Positions 1-12,345 of a stretch of 64,000 nucleotides of DNA are shown in pieces (position 1 is the stretch's first letter; each line of letters opens with the position of its first letter). The DNA is taken from assembly GCA_026874595.1 (NCBI GenBank), contig CM049309.1, positions 28,957,033 through 29,021,032 on the forward strand, read 5' to 3'. The position numbers were made by a program, and so were the translations under genes. The notes under the pieces were generated by a model. The model saw nothing but the letters and a program-made list of their open reading frames with translations. It was not told the DNA's origin and searched no databases. Origin of the DNA: Sipunculus nudus (Eukaryota > Annelida > Sipuncula > Golfingiida > Sipunculidae).

Positions 1-1235
1 ACTTAACAAGTGTAGCTTTTATTCAAGTTTTCATACAACATGTCAAGTGTTGTTTACATCTAGTTCACCTAGTAGTACAGCCTCCACTTGTGTTATGCAA
101 CCTACCCAAGGCAGCTTGCCTTGGCTGAGCTTGGCCACTACTAGCAGGCTTCCCCTCTGCCCTGCACCCCCTCCCCCAGATGGTGCATTAACTAGATGAA
201 TGTTATAATTTTTTGTCTTTTATTCATTTTTATCCTTGGCTATGCTACATTTTAGATTTTGTATTGTACCACCAGGGTTATAATGTTTAAAGTGCACATT
301 TAATTGTGTCCACAAAGTGGTGTATTGCTATGGAAGTGTGGATATTCATCAGATAAGTAATTCCTTACTTCAGAAGAGTAAAAACTTCACCAGGTGTGAA
401 ATTGACTTTAATTCCAGTAATAAATCATAGCTGAGATAGTAATTAACATGTGATATTTTTTGTCCCTCATTCAACCAACAGTGTATATACTTTAATTGAA
501 AAGATGATTTTATTTTATCAAATTTACTGAATCTTTTATTTTATTTCGGTGAATAAAATTAAGCATGTACTGAAAACTCTAATGTGCAACACTTTTCAAT
601 AGTGTTTCAAGGGATAATCTTGAGAGGCCATGTTGTGGCATTATTTTCCTTTAAATTCAGTTTAAACATTTGTGATTTAAAAATAATAAAATATATGTGT
701 ATGCATAATATGACCCAATATGAGCTACACTCTGGATATATAATGATTGCAACTTAGAATTCTGATATTTTAACTTATATTTTCAGATTTTTTTATTACA
801 AATTTATAAAACTGGTAAAAAAATAAATGAATCAGATAAAAACTATTAATGGAAAAAGTGGATATGCTAAAAAAAATAGGCTTATATATAAACTTAAATG
901 CATTATTCCCTTGAAAGTGAAATAAAGGTATGAGTCCATTCTGTCTACTTGCCTGTCCATCTGTAAATTTTTCATATGCATCACAGTATCTCAAAACTTT
1001 TACTGTTTTACTTCATAACAGTCTTGTCAAAGTATACGATTTGCAATCATATATTTAGAACTTTAATATAACCAAGTAGGAGGGCCCCTTTCCTCTTAGC
1101 TTCTCATATGCTTACTAATATGAAAATCATAACAGTAGAATATTTTGCATATTTTGCATTTGCAAAAATTTCAAACTTCAGCTGAGCGCCGAGTACGGAG
1201 CCCCGTTGGGGACATGAGTAAAAAAATATTTATCT
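1..1235. other. AT-rich DNA, no gene seen
   Basis: I see no long open frame, RNA gene or recognisable repeat here. Short open stretches are AT-biased and lack protein-like composition. It could be intergenic or intronic. Confidence 0.5.
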
Positions 1236-1380
1236 CATGCGCACGACTTATTATTTCGTGCGCACAACTTACTAGTTCGTGCGCGCGACTTATCATTTTG
1301 TGCACACGACTTATTATTTCGTGCGCACAACTTATTATTTTGTGCGCACGACTTATTATTTTGTGCGCACAACTTATTAC
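1236..1380. repeat. 21-bp minisatellite, about 7 copies
   Basis: The unit resembles TGCGCACGACTTATTATTTCG and repeats head to tail with a 21-bp period. Copies differ mainly in GCGCAC versus GCACAC and in the last bases. Because 21 is a multiple of 3, the array stays open in several frames and gives a 7-residue peptide repeat on both strands. I read this as a by-product of the period, not as coding. Confidence 0.85.
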
Positions 1381-1499
1381 ACACGAGTCTATAAGTGGTG
1401 GAAACCAGGTATTATGTGAATTTTGTCCGTCAGTGCACAGGCGCATATGGAACAATACTATATACATCCAGTGCCCGGGGGAATTCCTGTCACTATTTA

Positions 1500-1503
<4 letters not shown>

Positions 1504-1561
<58 letters not shown>
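1504..1561. repeat. (TA)n microsatellite
   Basis: Uninterrupted TA dinucleotides, about 29 copies. Confidence 0.97.
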
Positions 1562-1565
<4 letters not shown>

Positions 1566-2090
1566 CAAAGTCAAAATACACAGCAAAATTATCTTGATGT
1601 ACATCGCAGGTTTGTTTAACTATATATTGCTAAGATAATAATTATTGTCCAGGAGTTCTATAGTAAATAGCTGACACGTCAGCATGTTTCTTGTTTCAAG
1701 GCCAGCCACACTTACAGTAGCTGGTCATTCAATTACCAGCATTAAGATCGAAGGCCACAACCGACCGTCTCTTATGAGCATAACGGTATGCTGTAAAAGA
1801 CAGACAGACATCTTTTTATATGACCATGCATGTGAGGTCATGGAGACATAAATACGACAATGGAGGTAGCTCAGGAGAAAAGTGTATATAATTTTAATCA
1901 GATCATGAGATGTTGTTATGATATTGATATCAAACATTGTAGAATGATACATTTTGTATCGATGGTGTAAATCAAGGTCTCATAAAAATTCAGGGCCAGA
2001 TGTTTAACATTTTCATTCTTTATCACACAGGCTAAATGTAACTTTGTTATACTTGTGAAACTAGGTCATGGGACTATTATTTGTATCCCC
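1562..2090. other. AT-rich spacer, no gene seen
   Basis: No feature recognised between the TA tract and the left end of the first H1 element. Confidence 0.5.
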
Positions 2091-3137
2091 AGACAAAGTC
2101 GGGATACTATGGTTTAAGCACGGTCGCGCCGCCGCCGAGGGGGAATTTGTTTGGACACCAAACAAACTTGACTTGTGCATAGATATGGGTGAGAGGACGA
2201 AGCCTGTTTAAAATGGGGTCATGACCTTTAATAGGAGGGTGACCTTGACCTTGAATAGGGCCTTTTTTGGGGGGGGGGGGGGATATCACACAAATTCTAA
2301 AATATCTCAAGAAATCATGCATAGATTGAACCAAAAAGCAACTTGACCGAAGATCTTGGATAGTGTTGTCACATACCAGAAACTGGTGGCGCCACCTGTT
2401 ATCCTTTTTCTTGTTTTCGTGGCGTTTAATACACCCATCATTGCCAGTTAACAGTACTGTGAGCATTATAAGTCAAAAACTAATGAACAGAATTCTTTTA
2501 TATTATGCATATACATAGACATGGGTTATTGGATGATGTATATTTAAATTGGGGTCATGACCTTTCCTTTGAGAGTGGCCTTGACCTAGAATATTGTCAT
2601 ATATGGTGAAAATCACATAAAATCATGAATGCCTCAATAAGGTATGCATGGATTGGTAAAAAAATCAACTTGACCGAAGATCTTGGATAGTGTTGTCATG
2701 TACCGGACACTGGTGGCGCCACCTATTATCCTTTTCTTGTTTTCGTGCCTTTTATTACCCATATCATTGCCACTTAACAGTACTGTGAGCATTATAAGTC
2801 AAAAACTTATGGACAGAATTCTTTCATGTTATGTATATACATAGTGTTACAGGTGCCCTTTTTATTGTGTGACACGGGCATAACTCGTGTTGTAGCGCTC
2901 TTGCCTGGCCGCGTGTTGCACTCTCGGTTTAATCCGTACTGGTTGAACTCTCGTTGTCTTGCTAGCTTTGGGCTTTCTTGCCTGGTCAAGCCGGGGCGAG
3001 CTCACACGATGACCCTGGTATGTCGAGACACAGCGATGTTTTTCTTGATGATGCCTGTAACGCGTGTTTACTGTGTATTATGTTAGATTCTTTAGACTGT
3101 TCGAGAAGTGGAAAACTCTCGGCTTGGGGCGAGAAGT

Positions 3138-3145
3138 TATAAATA
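3138..3145 (+). promoter_or_regulatory. TATA box of the solo LTR
   Basis: TATAAATA followed by a G-rich stretch, about 290 bp into the LTR. The position fits the U3/R boundary. Confidence 0.55.
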
Positions 3146-3538
3146 GGGGGCTGTGTTTTAAAGGAGAGAGAGGTGAGAGAATATTCCAGCGGAAACAGAC
3201 GTGCGTATGTCAGTTTGTGGGACCTGTCTGATTATCCACAGTAATTTCATGGATTCTGCTATTACTAACTCTATACAATTTAATTCTGCCAGCCTCAAAT
3301 TTACTTTCTGGATTGTTACAAGAGCTTTACATTGGACTATTATTCTCCGAGAGAGTTTGTGTGGACTTTTCATCCGGCTTATACATTTTAAAGGACTTAT
3401 CGCTGTGGCAGTGGTGGCATCCAGGTACTGTGTACTTTGTTTATTTTACTGTGTGATTGTATTGATTTGTTGTTATACTGCTGTTATACTGTATAATTGT
3501 ATTGCTTTAGTGTATTGTAATGTTAAGGTTGCTTTAAG

Positions 3539-3544
3539 AATAAA
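3539..3544 (+). promoter_or_regulatory. Polyadenylation signal of the solo LTR
   Basis: AATAAA about 400 bp downstream of the TATA box in the same orientation, as expected for the R region. Confidence 0.5.
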
Positions 3545-4400
3545 TTATAGTTATTTGTTAACAAAAAACCACTGACTTCTTAATTCAGTCCCCTAGACAT
3601 TTCACGCTGCCTACTGTTACAGAATCTGATTTTTTTTATCTCCTTGACAAAATTAATGTTCGTCACGCATACGTGATCTGTTGATATTAGGTTCCGTAAC
3701 AAGAGACATGGGTTATGGAAATGATGTATATTTAAATTCCCTATGAGAGTGGTCTTGACCTTGAATATTGAATCATTAATATCTCAATAAGGGATGCATG
3801 GATTGGTCTTAAAAACAAATTGACCGAAGATCTTGGATAGCTTTGTCTTCTGCGGAAGACAGGTGGCGCCACCTTCTGTCCTTTTCTTGTTTTCAGGCCT
3901 TTTAATTCTCATCATTGCAACTTGACAGTACTGTGAGCATTATGTCTAAAACTAATGGACAGATTTGGCTGAAACTGTGCATGTCCATTGATCTTGGATA
4001 CCTTCATCTTGTATTCAAAGTACTTGTGCTTAGGGTAAAAATTGCTTATATCAGAGTTGTTCTGAGGAGTGTTTTGACCTATTGGCCTGAAAGTGTGCAT
4101 ATCCATAGATCTTGGACTCCTCCATCTTTTTCTCAAGACTGGTTGTGCCATCTGCAATCATTTTTTTTCGTGGCATCCATCTGCACATGTGCTTTGGGTG
4201 GAATTTGCTCATATCTCCGGATTGGTTCAAAATATTGGTCTGAAATTTGGCATGTTCATCCATCTTGGAAAGTTTTTTCGTAAACCAGACAGGTGGCGCC
4301 ACCTACCTTCCCGTTTCCGTAAAATAAATTAATGCTCTTTTGTGAGGAGTGATTTGACCTATTGGCCTGAAATTATGCATATCCATAGATTCATAGATCA

Positions 4401-5094
4401 ATGGGCAACAAAGCATTGCCTCAGCAAAACCGAAAGTCAACTGATATGAGGAGAATCATTGTAGAATAACTTCAGCAGAGAAACACTGTTCTGGTAAACA
4501 ATTTTAAAAACAAGTGGATCATGGGTCAGGATACTGAAGTGCATGATGTTAGCTGAGCCAATGAAATCCAAATGAAATACAGTATTTGTTGACTCGGATT
4601 GCGAAATAAACAATTATATGGGAATTACGCAACATATAAATAAACAAGGCATTAAAAACAACATTATAAATGATAATTTGTAAAGAACATTCAAAATAGT
4701 CTTAATAAAATAGCCTAAGATAACTCAGAGGGTCACTGTTTGTCCGGGTACAAATCAATATGTATGCGCCAATGCCAATTGGCCAAAAATTAGTCCAGTC
4801 TTTTAACAAAATACTGACGCCGTCGTGATACTCTAAAGGTGTGAGGTCGGTTTTCTACACCCTGAGGATCCAATATCCCCAAGTTCTCCAACTGTCTCCT
4901 TTTTTGACAGGCTTTTATATATATATCCAATGGTAAACATGCATAATTGCTCTATGCCTCTCAGCGAGAACTACAGTTTCCTTAAATTTGAAACCTAAAT
5001 TTAAAGTAAAATTACACACACGCACACACGAATATATATATATATATATTATATATATAGCAAAAAAAAAAATTTTATGAAGCAAAAAAACTAA
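4401..5094. other. AT-rich DNA, no gene seen
   Basis: No recognisable gene. A short TA-rich tract at 5,033-5,060 precedes the end of the next H1 copy. Confidence 0.5.
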
Positions 5095-8000
5095 ACATTT
5101 CTTGGCACCGCAGGTGCCAGAGTATCCCCAGACATAGTAGGCCCCCCCCCATAAACCCCCATTATTGTTTCTTCCATCTATCAATCCACAATCTTTTAGA
5201 ACATGTTGGTCCTGTGACCTTGATCTTTTTTAAAGATGTGTCCTGTGAAATTGACCTTTGACCTCATGACCCCAGAATCAATTCAGGTCTTGCTTTGCCA
5301 ATGGGACATATACAAGTCAAGTTTGAAATCTATACATCAATATCAGCAGGAATTATCATCCAGAAACTAATTTTTGGACAGATGGCTCCTGTGACCTTCA
5401 CCTTTGACCTTGTGACCTCAAAATTGATAGGGGTCTTCCTCTATTGGCAGATGAACTATATGTGCAAGATGAAAGATCTGAGATGAATTGTTTGGCTGAT
5501 AATGCATCCACAATCTTTTTAAAGATATGTCCTGTGACCTTGACCTTTGACCTCATGACCCCAAAATCAATTTGGGTCTTGCTTTTCCAATGGGACATAT
5601 ACAAGTCAAGTTTGAAATCCATACATCAATAAAAGGAGGAATTATCATCCAGAAACTAATTTTTGGACAGATGGCTCCTGTGACCTTCACCTTTGACCCT
5701 GGACCTCAAAATTTATAGGGGTCTTCCACTCTTGGCAGATGAATTATATGTGCAAGATGAAAGGTCTGAGATGAAATGTTTGGCTGAAAATGCATCCACA
5801 ATCTTTTTAAAGAGATTTCCTGTGACCTTGACCTTTGACCTCATGACCCCAAAATCAATTTGGGTCTTGCTTTTACCAATGGGACATATACAAGTCAAGT
5901 TTGAAATCCATACATCAATAAAAGGAGGAATTATCATCCAGAAACTAATTTTTGGACAGATGGCTCCTGTGACCTTCACCTTTGACCCTGGACCTCAAAA
6001 TTGATAGGGGTCTTCCACTCTTGGCAGATGAATTATATGTGCAAGATGAAAGATCTGAGATGAAAAGTTTGGCTGAAAATGCATCCACATCTTTCTAAAG
6101 ATGTGTCCTGTGACCTTGACCTTTGACCTCATGACCCCAAAATCAATTTGGATCTTGCTTTTCCAATGGGGCATATACAAGTCAAGTTTGAAATCCATAC
6201 ATCAATAAAAACAGGAATTATCATCCAGAAACTAATTTTTGGACAGATGGCTCCTGTGACCTTCACCTTTGACCCTGGACCTCAAAATTGATAGGGGTCT
6301 TTCACTCTTGGCAGATGAATCATATGTGCAAGATGAAAGGTCTGAGATGAAATGTTTGGCTGAAAATGCATCCACAATCTTTTTAAAGATGTGTCCTGTG
6401 ACATTGACCTTTGACCTCATGACCCCAAAATCAATAAGGGTCTTGCTTTTCCAATGGGGCATATACATGTCAAGTTTGAAATCCATACATCAATAAAAAC
6501 AGGAATTATCATCCAGAAACTAATTTCTGGACGGATGGCTCCTGTGACCTTCACCTTTGACCTTGTGACCTCAAAATTGATAGGGGTCTTCCTCTCTTGG
6601 CAGGTGAACTATATGTGCAAGATGAAAGATCTGAGATGAAATGTTTGGCTGAAAATGCATCCACATCTTTCTAAAGATGTGTCCTGTGACCTTGACCTTT
6701 GACCTCATGACCCCAAAATCGATTTGGATCTTGCTTTTCCAATGGGACATATACAAGTCAAGTTTGAAATCCATACATCAATAAAAACAGGAATTATCAT
6801 CCAGAAACTAATTTTTGGACAGATGGCTCCTGTGACCTTCACCTTTGACCTTGTGACCTCAAAATTGATAGGGGTCTTCCTCTCTTGGCAGGTGAACTAT
6901 ACGTGCAAAATGAAAGCTCTTAGATGAAATGTTTGGCTGTAAATGCATCCACATCTTTCTAAAGATGTGTCCTGTGACCTTGACCTTTGACCTCATGACC
7001 CCAAAATCAATTCGGGTCTTGCTTTTCCAATGGGTCAAATACAAGTCAAGTTTGAAATCCATACATCAATAAAAGAAGGAATTATCATCAAGAAACTAGT
7101 TTCTGGACAGATGGCTCCTGTGACCTTCACCTTTGACCTTGTGACCTCAAAATTGATAGGGGTCTACTTCTATTGTCAGATGAACTATATGCGCAAGATG
7201 AAAGGTCTGAGATGAAATGTTTGGCTGAAAATGCATCCACAATCTTTTTAAAGATGTGTCCTCGGACCTTGACCTTTGACCTCATGACCCCAAAATCAAT
7301 TGGAGTCTTGGTTTTTCAATGGGACATATATAAGTCAAGTTTGAAATCAATACATCAATAAAAGCAGGAATTATCATCCAGAAACTAATTTTTGGACAGA
7401 TAGCTCCTGTGGCCTTGACCTTTGACCTTGTGACCCCAAAATTTATATGGATCATCCACTATTGGCAAGTGAGCTATATATTGAAGATGGAAGACCTGGG
7501 ATGAAAGTTTGGCTTAAAATGCATCCACAGTATCTTTTAAGATGTCAGTCCAGTGACCTTGACCTTTGACCTCATGACCCTAGAACCTATAGGGTTCTTA
7601 CTTTAGTGGTGGGCCATACATAAGTCATGTTTGAAATCCATATGGCTATCAACACTGGAGATATCATAAGAGGTGTGTGATTTTCACCATACATGGCAAT
7701 ATTCAAGGTCAAAGCCACTCTCATAGGAAAGGTCATGACCCCAATTTAAATAAACATCATCCCATAACCCATACCTATGTATATGCATAAAATAAAAGAA
7801 ATCTGTCCATTAGTTTTTGACTTATAATGCTCATAGTACTGTAAGGTGGCAATTTTTGGGGTATTAAACGGCAGGAAAACAAGTAAAGAATAATAGGTGG
7901 CACCACCAGTTTCTGGAACATGACAACCCTATCCATGATCTTCCATCAACTTGATTTTGGGATAAATCCATGCAAGATTTCTTGAGATATTAAAGAATTT

Positions 8001-8237
8001 GTGTGATTTTCCCCAAAATTGGACCTATTTAAGGTCAAGGACACTTTTCTAGTAAAGGTCATGACCTCATTTTAAATAGGCGTCGTCCTCTTACCCATAT
8101 CTATACATATACCAAGTTTGGTAAAGTTCTGTGAAATATTTTTTGGGTTATCGCGCCAACAAGATTCATATGCGGCGGCGGCCGTGGCGGGACCGGTATG
8201 AAAACATAGTATCCCCCGACTTTGTCTGGGGATACAA
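5095..8237 (-). mobile_element. H1 family non-autonomous element, copy b (minus orientation)
   Basis: Read on the minus strand it begins at 8,237 with TTGTATCCCCAGACAAAGTC, then a small hairpin (GTATCCCC/GGGGATAC), a GC-rich patch, ~600 bp of unique sequence with one degenerate GGTGGCGCC site, the 288-bp tandem array, and a right end with the inverted partner ACTATGTCTGGGGATAC followed by a hairpin (TGGCACC/GGTGCCA) at 5,104-5,118. It is closely similar, in inverted orientation, to the copy at 18,219-21,572; homology stops at about 5,095. No transposase or Rep/helicase frame is present, so it is non-autonomous. The layout resembles Helentron-associated elements; this class assignment is inference. 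Confidence 0.75.
5215..7600 (-). repeat. 288-bp tandem array with AGGTCA (DR1) half-sites
   Basis: TGACCTTTGACCT recurs at 5,252, 5,541, 5,829, 6,117, 6,405, 6,693, 6,981, 7,270 and 7,560, giving steps of 288-290 bp. Each unit is a dimer of related ~144-bp halves: one reads TGACCTTGACCTTTGACCTC, the other TGACCTTCACCTTTGACCTT. On the minus strand the first half contains AGGTCAAAGGTCA, a perfect direct repeat of AGGTCA with 1-bp spacing, followed directly by another half-site in TCAAGGTCA context. The 61-75-residue open frames repeated in every unit arise because 288 is divisible by 3. Confidence 0.9.
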
Positions 8238-10079
8238 TTATTCATATCCGTAAGGAAGATGTCAAAGCCTAAAGAAACTGAAACATTCTACCTGAATGGC
8301 AGATTCAGAGCCATGCTTTTAAATCACTCAAATAGAAATGTTTCGTTTGCATGCATGCATTGTGGGTACCTTATTATTTTAAAAATACAAAAAAATATGA
8401 GCTTCTTTTGTACAATTTCTTTCAGCTTTTGTTTTTATTGAAATGGTGTGTTGTTTTATCGAACATGTATTAGACCATCATAAATTAAAATATGCTAAAA
8501 ATGATTACTGTGTTTTCGGGAAGGTACGCTTGGGGGGGGGGGGCGGTGATTCAGCCCCTAAAGCCCAAGTCTTGATCCACTATAGCTATAACTATAGTTC
8601 AGATTACCTTTAGTCAACCTATCTTCATAAATGTTTTATATTCATAAATAAACGGCTTAAATATTTCTCTCATCATGATTTTTCTTCAGCAAAATGCTCT
8701 GCTTTGGTCTAAAAGTTGCTATTCACCTGCCTTATTTATAGAATCTTTGTACTACAGGCTAACTCTGCATATACATATTAAAGAAGTGAAAGTCATAAAC
8801 AAAATCTAGGTAAACATAATCTAATAAACATTTCATAAGAAGGGACCTATGGGTCACGGCGCTCAGCTGTTATATATGATAAAAAATATGATTTAGAAAT
8901 GAGGCACATGCTGGTTTTATGTGGTAATAAAAATAAGCTGTATTATGAGTTGTTGTTGTTTAGCTTATGTATGATTTTGATAGTACCTTGGGAGACAGGA
9001 AAGAGGATTAATTTCATTTATTTTATTAACAGAACATATAATATAAGAGTTTAACTATTTATTAAAAAAATTACAAATATTGTCCCAAATATAATTTTTA
9101 TTAAAAACAATAAGAGAATAGTATGATTTTTTCAAATTAAATATAACTGAAATGATTATTAAAATAATATTAAAGAATATATTCATGAATGCATTCATTA
9201 ATACATTTTGAAAGTATTTGCACTGGTATTCATATACTTTCATTTTTACTTGAATTCCCATTCTTATGAAAGAAATTTTATAATGGAGTACATATTCATA
9301 TTCGTGTTTAAATACAATTGCAAAGTATTCGCACCATGTCTGGTATTTATTCAGTTTTCACCAAACAATGATGTTGAGAATCCAGAATATACAAAATTCA
9401 CACATTTAAATAATGATCATAAGTACCTGGTTTTATGGCTTTTATTTATATTTTTAAAAAAATGTAATACATTCATTTTGGACTAATTTAACATCAATGT
9501 ACTAACTATAGACACAGTAGGAATCTAGATAATAATATTATCAACTGCATCTTTGTCTATCATTAATTTCCTTCATATGATCCCTAATGATTAGTAATGA
9601 ATAATATGATTTACTTTTTTATCATTAAAATTGAACTGAAAAATATCATAGGTGACTGCATGGTGTTATTTGGAATACGTGACATTCTATCCATCGATAC
9701 AAGATTCTTATATCATCGGTAACTGCAAGTTAATTTCCTGTTATTATCAACTAACAAATTCCTTTTCTATTTTTTTTAATTTGTTATTAAAAACCAATAA
9801 AATTATTAATTTATTGTTTATTGTTATGTTGTTGGTTAAAACTACTAGATGAGTTGGGTTGGACACCTGGATCAACTGTGGCTGGCCATTATATAATAAG
9901 CTGCCTGGAGCCCCAGTTTATGCCTCGCCTCAAGCATGCATAATTTGCTGAAAGTTCAACAAGGTCAACATACAGGTGACTCAAGAGGTGCTACAGAGAG
10001 CCAAGGTCTGACATGGTCTCATAAAAACATTAATAAAAGCTACAATTTTTGGCCAATTTCTTTCAGCTTTTTAAACTAA
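8238..10079. other. AT-rich DNA, no gene seen
   Basis: No convincing gene. A G-run lies at 8,532-8,543. A short GC-richer string, GGGACCTATGGGTCACGGCG, at about 8,844-8,863 resembles the element edge at about 61,884-61,903 and may be a relic terminus. Confidence 0.45.
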
Positions 10080-10385
10080 AAAGCTGAAATCTTTATGTGT
10101 GCATGATATGAAAATTATATCAACAGTGCTCACAGGAAACAAACATGCCATGGTCAAAGTTGGGCAAAATTTAAGGTACTAATTTTATATTTATACTAAT
10201 AACTTATAAAATTTGAAAAATTCAGAACCAATTTTGGGTATTCAATTGAATCTTGATTAAATAATGTTACATCCCTGACAAAAAATCTCTAGCTTCAGCA
10301 ATCCTCTTGTTAAGGGAGTAAATATATTTCTTGATTTTTTACAAAGTGCATTATGTTTGGGCCCATAACTTAAAACAATTACGCA
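10080..10385 (+). repeat. Dispersed repeat R3, copy 1
   Basis: Blocks ATGCCATGGTCAAAGTTGGG, AAAATTTAAGGTAC, TTGATTTTTTACA and ATTATGTTTGGGCCCATAAC occur here in order. The same series occurs at 12,060-12,345 (+) and inverted at 56,205-56,475. Coding content: none. Confidence 0.75.
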
Positions 10386-12059
10386 ATACTGACATCATTT
10401 CTGGCATGTGCATAGAGAATGTATAGAAAAATATGTATATTATATATGATTAAAATCAGATCAATGGTTTTGATATTTGGCAGTGTTGAAGTGTAACAAT
10501 GGGTTTTAAATGGAAAAATGAAGTTTTTCATTAATATCTCGAGGGTATTACCGTGTTTTTGCGTGTATAAGACGACCCCCCCCCCCCCCAATGTTGAACC
10601 TCAAATTTTGGTTCAAATTATTTTTCAGCATCTCAAGTTGGAGCTGCCAGCTACTGACTATCACTTTGTTAGCATAATGATCACTTAAACACTGATGATT
10701 GAAATGGGATTTTATAATTTTTTATTCTTAAAATGGTCAGTGGTATAATTTTTTTTTATGATGCTACAAGTAAAAACAGGAAAGTAATATAGAAAGGTAT
10801 GGAGCAGACCGAAACGGAATTAATTAAACATATCAAAGAATGAGTATTATTCAACAATTCAAATTAATATCATAAGACACATCAAAGGGTCAATTTTTGG
10901 GCCCAAATTTGGGTAATAAATATAATTATCAAGGAGATGGCACCCACTAAGAATTAACATGTCAAGAGAGTGTGCATTACAGGGCACTGACACCTTCCTC
11001 TTTGAAAAAGATAATTTTATTTCAAAGAAATGTCAGTCTTCTGCATAATTTGAAGGAGATCACCACTAACACCAACTGCATATCAGCGTCCACATCCACA
11101 AGTGGCTTAAGGTAGACAAGTGACAGCGCACGAAACCAAGGCTTCCATGATGCTCTACTAAACTTAGCTTCCTCATTTATTATTCCGTGTTACCCTTAAA
11201 CTATCGAAAATTACATTTTCCTGGCCTGTCCACAACCATGTCACAGTTACCTTAATTTTCCCACAAAATATATCACGTTTGCGTAAACGACGTCGGTCAG
11301 GTTCGAATTTATTCCGTTGTACCAGTCAGGAAGGAAAAACATGATTAGGTAATGACCCAGTAGGACTTTCGTGAACTACGTTATTTTAAGACATTTAACT
11401 GTGCAAGTTCAATGCTACCTTGTAGAAACCAGGGATTCTATTCGGTTACTATTTAATAGATAATTTCCCAAGAGGATATACGCACCAGATCCGGGGTTTC
11501 GTTATAAAATTGTGAGGAAATTCGTCATATTTATATCCCCCGGAAACTCTTCTTATCAATTATTTAACTATGTGCGCATGTAAATCTGATGTATAAACGA
11601 TAAATATAAAAGAAAACAAAGCACTGTAATGTTCTTTATTGAGTGTACATTACCACCATACAGACATGATCACGCCGTCCAGTTCGACCGACGTAATAAT
11701 ACTGATTGCCGTAAATTATCCTTGGCGGCCCTGAGGACGCTGAAAAACTTGTACCCTTGTATAAGATGGCCCCCCTTCTTTGCCAAATATTTTTAGGATA
11801 AAATTTGTCGTCCTGTACACGAACAAGTACGGTAAGTCCTAGTGACCAAATTCTTGGCATGGTAGGGGATTTTTGAGACATCTAATTGCATGCCAAATTT
11901 TAGGAACTGAGAGCTGAAGCTGGGGAGCTGAGCACTTGCAAACTGCATGACATTAGCTTGATGTAAACAATATGTTACATGGTGCTTGAAAACTTTTTAT
12001 TTCTACAGTTTTTGATCAACTGGTTTCAAATATTTGGTGTTTACAGACAAAATGCTAAA
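10386..12059. other. Mostly single-copy-looking DNA, no firm gene
   Basis: TTTTTGCGTGTATAAGACGA followed by a C-run at about 10,556-10,590 looks like a small transposon edge. The rest shows no recognised repeat. One doubtful ORF at 11,636-11,881 is listed separately. Confidence 0.4.
11636..11881 (-). CDS. Doubtful small ORF, 81 residues, unrecognised
   Basis: An ATG-started frame on the minus strand (begins MSQKSPTMPRIWSLG) in a stretch that is not obviously repetitive and is less AT-biased than its surroundings. Composition is mixed with no membrane segment, signal peptide or known motif. I see no splice context or neighbours that support it. It could be an exon fragment or chance; chance is the more likely reading. 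Confidence 0.12.
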   Translation of the reverse strand: MSQKSPTMPRIWSLGLTVLVRVQDDKFYPKNIWQRRGAILYKGTSFSASSGPPRIIYGNQYYYVGRTGRRDHVCMVVMYTQ

Positions 12060-12345
12060 AAAAAAAACATGCTGTGAAAATTAATTCTCCAGTACTTACA
12101 GGAAAAAAACGTGCCATGGTCAAAGTTGGGTAAAATTTAAGGTACCAATTTTTTATTTTTGTTAATATTTTAAAAAATTTAAAAGATTTTGATCTAATTT
12201 TGGGTATACAATTTAATTTTGATTAATTAAAGTTATATTACTGGAAAAAATGTTTATAGCTTTAACATATTTTGTTTTAAGTGATCAAATATCTTTCCTG
12301 ATTTTTTACACAATGCATTATGTATGGGCCCATAACTTTTTAAAT
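12060..12345 (+). repeat. Dispersed repeat R3, copy 2
   Basis: Same ordered blocks as copy 1 (CGTGCCATGGTCAAAGTTGG, TTAAGGTACCAA, TATGGGCCCATAAC), about 2 kb downstream in the same orientation. Confidence 0.75.

Larger units (their letters stand above)
2845..3701 (+). mobile_element. Solo LTR of a Ty3/gypsy-type retrotransposon
   Basis: The 857-bp block starts TGTTACAGG and ends CCGTAACA, so its ends are the short inverted repeat TGTTAC/GTAACA typical of LTRs. It lies inside the H1 module. The flanks rejoin as ATACATAG-ACATGGG, the sequence found uninterrupted at about 2,505-2,525. The flanking 4-mers are ATAG and AGAG, a possible target duplication with one change. A TATA box (3,138-3,145) and an AATAAA (3,539-3,544) lie in the right order for U3-R-U5 on the + strand. 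An internal CTGTTACA near 3,613-3,620 could be an alternative LTR end, leaving a short internal remnant. No gag or pol flanks it, hence solo LTR. Confidence 0.75.
2091..4400 (+). mobile_element. H1 family non-autonomous element, copy a (interrupted, right end unclear)
   Basis: It begins TTGTATCCCCAGACAAAGTC, the same left terminus as the copies ending at 8,237 and starting at 18,219, followed by a GC-rich GCCGCCGCC patch. Inside are several ~300-bp modules, each with GACCTTGACC tracts, a block ending near GAGCATTATAAGTC, and the palindrome GGTGGCGCCACC (about 2,390, 2,712, 3,862 and 4,292). It is interrupted by an LTR at 2,845-3,701. Unlike the other two copies I see no perfect AGGTCAAAGGTCA array and no right-end hairpin, so this copy is truncated or a structural variant. 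The right limit is approximate. No protein is encoded. Confidence 0.65.

Noticed and set aside
1145-1597. Open frames across the 21-bp minisatellite and TA tract (YIYIYI peptides)
   Set aside because: They arise from simple repeats; the same holds at 14,319-14,552, 16,747-17,001 and 37,187-37,420.
3201-3575. 124-residue ORF inside the solo LTR
   Set aside because: Lies between the LTR TATA box and poly(A) signal, hydrophobic low-complexity content, no homology recognised.
5295-7361. Repeated 61-75-residue open frames in both H1 arrays (for example starting MGHIQVKFEIHTSIK)
   Set aside because: They recur only because the 288-bp period is a multiple of three. They occur on both strands, contain stops between units and have no start or domain context.
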